Positions 1 through 5,802 of a stretch of DNA of 22,489 nt are shown here, one piece after another. A program made the position numbers and the translations under genes. The notes under the pieces are model-generated. The model saw only the letters and a program-made list of their open reading frames with translations. It made no database searches and had not been told where the DNA came from. This stretch comes from JAGQTE01 sp964648005 (lineage in GTDB: Bacteria > Actinomycetota > Acidimicrobiia > Acidimicrobiales > Acidimicrobilacustridaceae), in NCBI GenBank assembly GCA_964648005.1, contig CAZYKR010000036.1, positions 1 to 22,489 of the forward strand, written 5' to 3'. The number at the start of each line of letters is the position of its first letter. Position 1 is the stretch's first letter.

Positions 1-1
1 C

Positions 2-58
2 AGCGCCGTGGTCGACGCGGCTGCCGCCATCGCCGACGCCCTCGCCGGAGACGCCTGA
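2..58 (+). CDS. C-terminal tail of an unknown protein (partial)
   Basis: An open frame enters from the left edge and ends at TGA 56-58. It gives 18 Ala-rich residues (SAVVDAAAAIADALAGDA), which look like an amphipathic C-terminal helix. Too little is present to name a family. The frame choice rests on composition and on the downstream gene having its own start and promoter-like hexamer. Confidence 0.4.
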   Translation, partial: SAVVDAAAAIADALAGDA

Positions 59-69
59 GCGCAGCGGTG
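52..69 (+). repeat. 18-nt direct repeat, copy 1
   Basis: CGCCTGAGCGCAGCGGTG occurs here, across the stop codon of the partial gene, and again identically at 2983-3000 just after the stop of ppx. The two copies bracket the GT87 gene and ppx. Origin unknown. Confidence 0.6.
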
Positions 70-96
70 GTGGGCGTCGCGTGCGGAGCCCACCGC

Positions 97-102
97 TAAG
101 GT
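97..102 (+). promoter_or_regulatory. -10-like TAAGGT of a leaderless gene
   Basis: TAAGGT (TANNNT type) ends 7 nt before ATG 110, and there is no Shine-Dalgarno sequence. This fits a transcript that begins at or next to the start codon, as at several other genes in the window. No convincing -35 is seen. Confidence 0.45.
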
Positions 103-109
103 CCGCGGG

Positions 110-1416
110 ATGGGCCGTGCGCGGGGGTTGGCCGTCGCCTTGGGGGCGGTGTGCGCGCTGTGGGCGAGCCAGGCAGCCTGGCCGGTGCAGGCGCCGGGCC
201 AGGACGTGGCGCCGTACGTGGCGCAGGCCCAGTTCGTCGGCGTGCGCGACGATCTGGTGTTCCCGCCCGCCGATGCGCGGTTCGGGGCGTTGCCCGCCGA
301 GGTCGTCGAGGCCCAGTGCGCCTTGCTCGTCACCTCCGATGCGCCGCCCGACGAGGTTGCTGACTGCGCCCGCTTCGCCGTGCCGCCGCTCGCCACGCCA
401 CCGGCGGTCGTGGGCTGGGTGGCCGTGGCGCACCTGCCGTATCGGGCGGTGCGCGCGCTCGTGCAGCTCGCCGGTGCGGCAGCGTTCGCTCTGGGAACCG
501 TCGTGCTGTGGCGCCGGCTGGGTCGGCGCCAGGGCGTCGGCCGGGGGGGGGGGGGGGGGGGGGGGGGGGCGGCCCCCACGGCGACGCCGGTCGCGTGACC
601 GTCGTGCTGAGCGCCCTCGCCCTCACACCCTTGGTGCTGCGCGCCGGCCAGCTGGGGCAGAGCTCGGGCGTGCTCTTCCTCTCGGCGGCGCTGGCGCCGA
701 TCCCGGCCGGTTCCCGCCTGCGACGCACGGCGGCGTCGCTGGTGTGGGCCGGGGCTGCGGTCCTCAAGGGCGTGCCCGCGCTGTTGGCGGTGCTGCAGGC
801 CGGCCGACGACGATGGGCGAGCCTGGTCATGGCCGCGGCGGTGGTGCTGGTGGGCGTCATCGGTCTGCTGGCGCTGGTGCCGGCAACCGTGATCGCCGAC
901 GCCGGTGCGGGCTCGTGGTCACTCACGACCTCGGCGCTGGACGTGCCGGCGAACCGGTCGCTGGCGACCCAGCTCGCCGCGGCCTCGGGCCTCGACGCCG
1001 GCGCAGCCGTCGCGCTCACCGCCGCCATCGTCTTGGCGGCGCTGGGCACGACCTGGTGGCGGTGGCTGCGCGCCGCGCCAGCCGAAGTCGAGTGGGCGTG
1101 GTGGTCGCTCGGCCTCGTGGTGGCGTCGCCGATCCTGTGGGGGCACTACACGGCGGTGGCGGTGGCGGTGTTCGGCCTGGCGCTCGCCCGCTTGACGCCT
1201 CGGGGGGCCGACACCGGTGGCGGCGCGCTGCTCGATCGCCGGCTGCTGGCGCTGCCGGTCACGGCCGCCGTGCTGGCGATGGCCTCGCTGCAGGGCACCG
1301 ACGTCGCCGGGTCCGCTGCGGTGCGCGCCCTCACCTACGGTGTGCTCGTGGCCGTCCTCGCCGCCGTCGTCGTGATCGTGCACCGCACCGGGCCACCGCA
1401 GGGCCGGCCGGAGTGA
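110..1416 (+). pseudogene. GT87-like (DUF2029) membrane mannosyltransferase, frame broken at a G-run
   Basis: Two frames join into one plausible protein of about 435 residues. The first frame runs from ATG 110 to a stop at 598, and the second continues from the G-run (543-569) to TGA 1414-1416. The N-terminal part has a signal/first membrane helix and a loop with Asp (near GQDVAPY), then a second helix. The C-terminal part has several hydrophobic helices, a GQSSGVLFL stretch and a KGVPAL stretch. These resemble the GQxN and KxxP regions of polyprenol-phosphate-mannose-dependent GT87 enzymes, which add mannose outside the membrane. The two halves are out of register by one base, so 28 or 25 G would restore the frame. 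I think the break is more likely a sequencing or assembly error than a true pseudogene, since both halves look intact. The stop overlaps the GTG start of ppx by 4 nt, suggesting one transcript. Confidence 0.6.
543..569 (+). repeat. Run of 27 G inside the GT87 gene
   Basis: Uninterrupted homopolymer of 27 G. It falls exactly where the reading frame of the GT87-like gene breaks. Either an artefact (dark-cycle G calls, or a bridged assembly gap) or a slippage-prone phase-variable tract. Confidence 0.95.
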
Positions 1417-2975
1417 GCGAGCCCGAGACCATCGCTGCCGTCGACCTCGGCACCAACTCGTTCCACCTGGTCGTGGCGCGTGTGGTCGAGGGCGATCGGT
1501 TCGAGGTGATCGCTCGCGAGAAGGAGATGGTGCGGCTCGGCTCCGGCGCCACGGACATGTCGGAGCTGTCGCCCGACGCGATCGACCGCGGCGTGGCGGC
1601 GCTGGCGCGGTGTCGCGCCGTGGCGGAGGTGCACGGCGCCGAACTGGTCGCCGTGGCGACGAGCGCCGTGCGCGAGGCGGCCAACGCGAGCGAGTTCCTG
1701 GCACGCGCGCGCGACGAGGCCGGTGTCGAGGTCGAGGTCATCACGGGCGCCGAGGAGGCACGCCTCATCCACCTGGGCGTGCTGCAGGCCGTGCCCGTGT
1801 TCGACACGCGCCTGGTGCTGATCGACATCGGCGGCGGCTCCACCGAGGTGCTCGTCGGCGAGCGGCGCCAGGTGCTGGCGGTCGGATCGCTCAAGCTCGG
1901 CGCCATCCGCCTCACCGAACGGTTCTTCCGGTCCGAGGTGTTGCACCCCGGCGCCGTCGACGCCTGCGCCCGGCACGTCCGCAACGTCCTGGCGCCGATG
2001 ACCCGCCTCGTGCGGCGGGAAGGGTTCGACGTGGCGGTCGGGTCGTCGGGCACGATCGAAGCCATCGCCGCGCTGGCGATCGCCCGGGCCGGCGACGACG
2101 TGCCCCGCACGCTCAACAACACGACGCTCACCCACGAGCAGGTGCGGGCGGTGGTCGCCGACCTGGTCGAGGCGGGGTCGGCTGCGGCCTGGGCGACGAC
2201 GCCGGGGATGGACAGCCGGCGCGCCGACATCATCCTGGCGGGCGCCGTCATCCTCGACCAGGCCATGGCCGAGCTCGGCATCGAGGCACTGATCATCTCC
2301 GACTACGCGCTGCGTGAAGGCGTGCTGCTCGACGCCATCCGCCGACGCCACGGCGCGGCGTTGCACCACCTGCGCGACCTGCGCCGATCGAGCGTGGAGC
2401 ACCTCGCCGACCTGATGGACCCCGAGCGGGCGCACGGCGACCAGGTGGCGCGCCTGGCGTTGGCGCTGTTCGACCAGACCGCGGCTCTGGGCCTGCACGA
2501 CCTGGGCGATGCCGAGCGCGAGCTGCTCGAGGCGGCGGCGCTGCTCGCCAACGTGGGCCTGTTCGTCAGCTTCGGCAGCCACCACAAGCACAGCTACTAC
2601 GTGGTGCGCAACAGCGACCGGCTGATGGGGTTCACCGACCACGAGATCGAGCTGATCGCCGCCACGGTGCGGTATCACCGCAAGAGCCTGCCCAAACCGA
2701 CCCACCCGGAGTTCGAGGCGCTGCGCCCCGTCGACCAGCAGCGCGTGCGGGTCATGGCCGGCCTCCTGCGCGTCGCCATCGGCCTCGACCGCTCACACGC
2801 CGGGTTGGTCACCGACGTGACGTGTCACCTCGACGCGGACGGGGCCGCGCTGCACGTCGTGGCGCACCACGACCCCGACACCGACCTGGCGCTCGAGCTG
2901 CACACCGCCAACGAGCGGCGCGAGTTGCTCGCCGTGGCGCTCGACCGTCCCGTCGTCGTCGAGGCGACGGACTGA
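1413..2975 (+). CDS. ppx: Exopolyphosphatase / Ppx-GppA family phosphatase
   Basis: 520 residues from GTG 1413, which overlaps the upstream stop (GTGA); this start leaves only three residues before the family's N-terminal region. The N-terminal half is an ASKHA-fold phosphatase: AAVDLGTNSFH (residues 8-18) is the phosphate-1 loop, and a DIGGGSTE stretch near residue 140 is the phosphate-2 loop. The family releases phosphate from polyphosphate or from pppGpp; which of the two cannot be told from sequence alone. The C-terminal half matches the HD-like domain found in long Ppx/GppA proteins, with HHKHSYYV followed by GFTDHEIE and RYHR. Where the HD-type metal residues (LHD/LHE) are usual, this protein reads LLANVG, so that metal site looks degenerate. 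The cytosolic enzyme is probably cotranscribed with the GT87 gene. Confidence 0.88.
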   Translation: MSEPETIAAVDLGTNSFHLVVARVVEGDRFEVIAREKEMVRLGSGATDMSELSPDAIDRGVAALARCRAVAEVHGAELVAVATSAVREAANASEFLARARDEAGVEVEVITGAEEARLIHLGVLQAVPVFDTRLVLIDIGGGSTEVLVGERRQVLAVGSLKLGAIRLTERFFRSEVLHPGAVDACARHVRNVLAPMTRLVRREGFDVAVGSSGTIEAIAALAIARAGDDVPRTLNNTTLTHEQVRAVVADLVEAGSAAAWATTPGMDSRRADIILAGAVILDQAMAELGIEALIISDYALREGVLLDAIRRRHGAALHHLRDLRRSSVEHLADLMDPERAHGDQVARLALALFDQTAALGLHDLGDAERELLEAAALLANVGLFVSFGSHHKHSYYVVRNSDRLMGFTDHEIELIAATVRYHRKSLPKPTHPEFEALRPVDQQRVRVMAGLLRVAIGLDRSHAGLVTDVTCHLDADGAALHVVAHHDPDTDLALELHTANERRELLAVALDRPVVVEATD

Positions 2976-2982
2976 CCCGCCG

Positions 2983-3000
2983 CGCCTGAGCGCAGCGGTG
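2983..3000 (+). repeat. 18-nt direct repeat, copy 2
   Basis: Identical to 52-69. It lies in the short gap between the stop codon of ppx and the convergent end of greA. Confidence 0.6.
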
Positions 3001-3008
3001 CGATCCGG

Positions 3009-3476
3009 TCAGATCTCGAGGTCGACGACCTCGACCTTGAGGGTGCCGCCGGGGGCTTCGAAGTCGACCACGTCGCCCACCGCCGCCCCGAGCAGGGCCT
3101 GGCCGAGCGGCGAGCCGGGGGAGATCACGTCGACCTCCTCGTGGCGTTCCTCGATCGAGCCGATCAGGAAGCGCTCGGGCTCGTCGTCGCCCTCGTAGCA
3201 GATCGACACGATGGTGCCGGGGGCCACGACATCGGACGCTGAGGCCTCGACGATCTCGGCCCGGTCGAGCAGCGCCTCGAGGTGCCGGATGCGCGCCTCC
3301 ATCTTCCCCTGCTCGTCCTTGGCGGCGTGGTAGTCGCCGTTCTCGGAGAGGTCGCCCAGCTCCCGAGCGGCCTGGATCTTGCGGGCGATGTCGGTCCGGC
3401 CGTGCGAGGTGAGGTGCTCCAGCTCGGCCGAGAGCCGGTCGTGCGTCGCCTGGGAGAGATGGTGGACATCGGTCAC
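3009..3476 (-). CDS. greA: Transcription elongation factor GreA
   Basis: 155 residues, the usual GreA length. The protein rescues backtracked RNA polymerase by stimulating transcript cleavage. An N-terminal coiled coil (about residues 8-75) carries the tip loop with the acidic pair D42 and E45 in GDLSENGDY. The C-terminal FKBP-like domain follows, with IVSICYEGDDEPE, SPLGQALLGA and a closing beta hairpin. I chose GTG 3476 because the match to GreA begins there and a TACCAT hexamer lies 8 nt upstream, fitting a leaderless transcript. The open frame runs on to 3638, but those extra residues are not GreA-like and overlap the promoter zone. The gene is divergent from the leuB leader and convergent with ppx. 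Confidence 0.95.
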   Translation of the reverse strand: MTDVHHLSQATHDRLSAELEHLTSHGRTDIARKIQAARELGDLSENGDYHAAKDEQGKMEARIRHLEALLDRAEIVEASASDVVAPGTIVSICYEGDDEPERFLIGSIEERHEEVDVISPGSPLGQALLGAAVGDVVDFEAPGGTLKVEVVDLEI

Positions 3477-3484
3477 GGGCGTCC

Positions 3485-3490
3485 ATGGTA
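3485..3490 (-). promoter_or_regulatory. -10-like TACCAT of greA
   Basis: On the minus strand TACCAT ends 8 nt before the GTG start of greA at 3476. No Shine-Dalgarno sequence is present, so greA is probably leaderless. Confidence 0.5.
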
Positions 3491-3566
3491 GGCGTCGGTC
3501 CCCGGCGCGACCACCCCCGTTGCTGGCTGGCCAGGACCGGCCGGTCCGCGCGCCACCCCAACCAGG

Positions 3567-3595
3567 TTGACGGTCCGGAACCCGCCCGGCACACT
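3567..3595 (+). promoter_or_regulatory. Promoter of the leuB-ilvE-cimA leader
   Basis: TTGACG (3567-3572), 17 nt, then CACACT (3590-3595). The -35 matches TTGACA at five of six positions. The -10 keeps A2, A4 and T6. The expected transcription start is about 3602-3604, at the ATG of the leader peptide, so the leader RNA would be leaderless. Confidence 0.6.
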
Positions 3596-3603
3596 GTGCG
3601 GCG

Positions 3604-3645
3604 ATGTCTCGACCCTGCCAGACCGTCGTAATCATCATTCAGTAG
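3604..3645 (+). CDS. Leader peptide MSRPCQTVVIIIQ of a branched-chain amino acid attenuator
   Basis: A 13-codon frame, ATG 3604 to TAG 3643-3645, encodes MSRPCQTVVIIIQ. Five consecutive codons (3625-3639) are Val-Val-Ile-Ile-Ile, all end products of the pathway encoded directly downstream. No Shine-Dalgarno sequence precedes it, but a promoter ends 8 nt upstream, so translation would start on a leaderless transcript. The TAG overlaps the 5' arm of a perfect 11-bp hairpin and an intrinsic terminator follows, the classical layout of ribosome-mediated attenuation. A ribosome stalled on the Ile codons would cover the start of that hairpin. Peptide-based attenuation of ilv and leu operons is known in actinomycetes. 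I am not aware of this leader being described in front of a leuB-ilvE-cimA operon, but I could not search. Confidence 0.8.
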   Translation: MSRPCQTVVIIIQ

Positions 3646-3670
3646 CGCACACCGCCTCGCGGTGTGCGCT
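3644..3670 (+). promoter_or_regulatory. Attenuator pause hairpin and antiterminator strand
   Basis: Perfect 11-bp inverted repeat: 3644-3654 pairs with 3660-3670 around a 5-nt loop. The 5' arm overlaps the leader stop codon. The 3' arm can instead pair with the terminator's 5' arm: 3661-3668 against 3677-3684 gives six Watson-Crick pairs, one G-U and one mismatch, with an 8-nt loop. That pairing excludes both the pause hairpin and the terminator, as an antiterminator should. Confidence 0.7.
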
Positions 3671-3674
3671 GTTG

Positions 3675-3706
3675 ACCGTCCACCCCGGTGGGCGGTTTTC
3701 TCGTTT
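3675..3706 (+). terminator. Intrinsic terminator of the leuB leader (attenuator)
   Basis: A 9-bp stem pairs 3675-3683 with 3688-3696 (one G-U pair at 3679/3692) around the loop CCCG. It is followed by TTTTCTCGTTT from 3696 on. The stem is GC-rich and the T-run is rare in this GC-rich sequence. It lies between the leader peptide and leuB, so it would stop transcription before the operon when charged Ile/Val tRNA is plentiful. A second copy of the 3' arm, GGTGGGCGGT, occurs at 3719-3728. Confidence 0.72.
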
Positions 3707-3739
3707 CCGGGCAGCTTTGGTGGGCGGTATCGGCCCCGG

Positions 3740-3780
3740 CAGATCGAATCCAGCAGATCGAATCCAGCAGATCGAACAGG
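3740..3780 (+). repeat. Three tandem copies of a 14-nt unit before leuB
   Basis: CAGATCGAATCCAG at 3740-3753 and 3754-3767 is followed by a diverged third copy, CAGATCGAACAGG, at 3768-3780. The third copy supplies the AGGA (3778-3781) that probably serves as the leuB ribosome binding site, 12 nt before ATG. The repeat lies between the attenuator terminator and leuB. Function unknown; it may be a slippage product. Confidence 0.8.
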
Positions 3781-3793
3781 ACGCAGCACGCAC

Positions 3794-4774
3794 ATGGCAC
3801 ACAGCATCGGAGTCATCGGTGGCGACGGCATCGGCCCCGAGGTCATCGCCGAGGCGCTCAAGGTCATCGACGCGGCCGGCGTCGCGCTCGACACGGTCGA
3901 GTACGACCTCGGTGGCGCCCGCTACCTGCGCGACGGCGTCGTGCTGCCGGACGAGGTCATCGAGGAGTGGCGGGGCCACGAGGCGCTGCTGCTCGGCGCC
4001 GTCGGCACGCCCGAGGTGCCGCCCGGGGTGATCGAGCGCGGCCTGCTGCTCAAGATGCGCTTCGAGCTGGACCTGTACATCAACCAGCGGCCGTTCACCC
4101 ACCCCGACGGCGACCACGACTTCATCGTGATCCGCGAGAACACCGAGGGCACCTACGCCGGAGAGGGCGGCTTCCTGCGCAAGGGCACGCCGCACGAGAT
4201 CGCCACGCAAGGGTCGGTCAACACCCGCTTCGGTGTCGAGCGCTGCGTCCGCTACGCCTACGACCTGGCGGCGGGCCGGGACCGTCAGCACCTGACGCTG
4301 GTGCACAAGACCAACGTGTTGACCTTCGCCGGCGACCTGTGGGAGCGCGCCTTCAACGAGGTCGGCGCCGAGTACCCGGCCGTCGAGACGGCCTACAACC
4401 ACGTCGACGCCGCCTGCATCTACTTCGTCGAGTCGCCGCAGCGCTACGACGTCATCGTCACCGACAACCTCTTCGGCGACATCCTCACCGACCTCGGTGG
4501 CGCGGTGTCCGGCGGCATCGGCTTCGCCTCGTCGGGCAACCTGAATCCCGACCGCACCGGCCCGTCGATGTTCGAGCCGGTCCACGGTTCGGCGCCCGAC
4601 ATCGCCGGGCAGAACAAGGCCAACCCCATCGCTGCCATCTTGTCGGCGGCGATGATGCTCGACTTCCTCGGAGAGACCGAGGCGGCCACCCGAGTACGCG
4701 AGGCCTGTGCCGCCTGCACGGGCCTCACCGGATCCACCACCGAGCTCGGCGACGCCGTCGCCGCCAAGCTGTAA
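3794..4774 (+). CDS. leuB: 3-isopropylmalate dehydrogenase
   Basis: 326 residues, close to the usual actinobacterial LeuB length. It oxidatively decarboxylates 3-isopropylmalate (leucine route). It probably also acts on the methylmalate intermediate made from citramalate (isoleucine route), as known for LeuB where CimA operates. Visible motifs are the N-terminal nucleotide-binding GDGIGPEV (10-17), ENTEGTYAGEGG with catalytic Tyr121, VHKTNVL with catalytic Lys172, and YDVIVTDNLFGDILTDLGG with metal ligands Asp224 and Asp228. A conserved EPVHGSAPDIAG segment follows. ATG 3794 is chosen because homology starts there; the open frame extends upstream to 3662, but that part is the structured leader. 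It is first in an operon with ilvE (110-nt gap) and cimA, and is probably controlled by the Val/Ile leader attenuator just upstream. Confidence 0.95.
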   Translation: MAHSIGVIGGDGIGPEVIAEALKVIDAAGVALDTVEYDLGGARYLRDGVVLPDEVIEEWRGHEALLLGAVGTPEVPPGVIERGLLLKMRFELDLYINQRPFTHPDGDHDFIVIRENTEGTYAGEGGFLRKGTPHEIATQGSVNTRFGVERCVRYAYDLAAGRDRQHLTLVHKTNVLTFAGDLWERAFNEVGAEYPAVETAYNHVDAACIYFVESPQRYDVIVTDNLFGDILTDLGGAVSGGIGFASSGNLNPDRTGPSMFEPVHGSAPDIAGQNKANPIAAILSAAMMLDFLGETEAATRVREACAACTGLTGSTTELGDAVAAKL

Positions 4775-4795
4775 GCCAGCTGTTGTCCTGACCTC

Positions 4796-4811
4796 GCCCG
4801 GCGCGCCGGGC
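4796..4811. repeat. 16-bp perfect palindrome in the leuB-ilvE gap
   Basis: GCCCGGCGCGCCGGGC is its own reverse complement. It can form a 6-bp stem with loop GCGC, but no T-run follows, so it is a poor terminator. It could be an RNA processing or stability element within the operon, or chance in GC-rich DNA. The rest of the 110-nt gap shows nothing else apart from the ilvE ribosome binding site. Confidence 0.5.
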
Positions 4812-4884
4812 CCGAACGCCACCACGACACCTCGCCGCCGCACGCGGCGACCGGCCCACCGGCCGGCGACGAAGGGGAAGCCCG

Positions 4885-5802
4885 ATGCCCATCACGCCCA
4901 CCGAGAAGATCTGGATGAACGGCGAGCTCGTCGACTGGGACGATGCTCGCATCCACGTGCTCACCCACTCGCTGCACTACGGCATGGGTGTGTTCGAGGG
5001 CGTGCGCGCCTACGAGACCGACCAGGGCCCGGGCGTGTTCCGCCTCACCGAGCACATGGCGCGCCTGCACGAGTCGGCGCAGATCCTGCTGATGGACCTG
5101 CCGTACTCGGTCGACGAGCTGGTCGAGGCCGTCAAGGTCACCGTGCGGGCATCGGGCCTGCCGTCGTGCTACATCCGGCCGATCGCCTACTTCGGCTACG
5201 GCGAGATGGGTCTCAACACCCTGCCGTGCTCGGTCGACGTCGCCGTCGCCTGCTGGCCCTGGGGTGCCTACCTCGGCGACGACGCCGTCACCACGGGCGT
5301 GCGCATGAAGATCTCGTCGTGGACGCGCCACGACCCGAACATCATGCCGCCGACGGCGAAGACGACCGGCAACTACGTCAACTCGTCGCTGGCCAAGGTC
5401 GAGGCGCTCAAGGCCGGCTACGACGAGGCCATCATGCTCAACCCCGAGGGCTTCGTGTCGGAGTGCACCGGCGAGAACATCTTCATCGCCCGCGACGGCG
5501 TCCTGCGCACGCCGCCGACCGCCACCGGCGCGCTGCGCGGCATCACCCAGCAGGCGGTGACGACCATCGCGCGCGACATGGGCATCGAGGTGGTCGACGA
5601 GTTCCTGACCCGCGCCGACCTCTACACCGCCGACGAGATGTTCGTGTGCGGCACCGCCGCCGAGGTCTCGGCGGTGAACTCCGTCGACGACCGGCCCCTG
5701 CCGTGCCCCGGCGAGATCACCACGGCGATCGCCGCCGAGTACGGCCGGGCTGTGCGCGGCCAGGTCGACCGGTACAAGGACTGGGTCGAACATGTCCGCT
5801 GA
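4885..5802 (+). CDS. ilvE: Branched-chain amino acid aminotransferase
   Basis: 305 residues, typical of the short IlvE group of class IV PLP aminotransferases. It transfers the amino group from glutamate to the 2-oxo acids of Ile, Val and Leu, the last step of each pathway. The PLP lysine is Lys159 in PTAKTTGNYVNSS. The N-terminal HSLHYGMGVFEGVRAY and the later GFVSECTGENIFI and TAAEVSAVNSVD segments are the usual substrate- and phosphate-binding regions. ATG 4885 is preceded by a purine-rich GAAGGGGAAG ribosome binding site. The last 11 nt overlap the start of cimA, so the two are likely translationally coupled. Confidence 0.95.
   Translation: MPITPTEKIWMNGELVDWDDARIHVLTHSLHYGMGVFEGVRAYETDQGPGVFRLTEHMARLHESAQILLMDLPYSVDELVEAVKVTVRASGLPSCYIRPIAYFGYGEMGLNTLPCSVDVAVACWPWGAYLGDDAVTTGVRMKISSWTRHDPNIMPPTAKTTGNYVNSSLAKVEALKAGYDEAIMLNPEGFVSECTGENIFIARDGVLRTPPTATGALRGITQQAVTTIARDMGIEVVDEFLTRADLYTADEMFVCGTAAEVSAVNSVDDRPLPCPGEITTAIAAEYGRAVRGQVDRYKDWVEHVR

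Noticed and set aside
81..1412. Long upstream extension of the ppx frame (total 964 codons from 81)
   Set aside because: The extension is Arg/Pro/Ala-rich out-of-frame reading of the GT87 gene, and Ppx similarity starts at GTG 1413.
3477..3638. Longer greA start at 3638
   Set aside because: The extra residues are not GreA-like and overlap the divergent promoter and leader; GTG 3476 has a -10 hexamer at the leaderless distance.
4796..4811. Palindrome after leuB as an intrinsic terminator
   Set aside because: No T-run follows and leuB, ilvE and cimA look like one operon.
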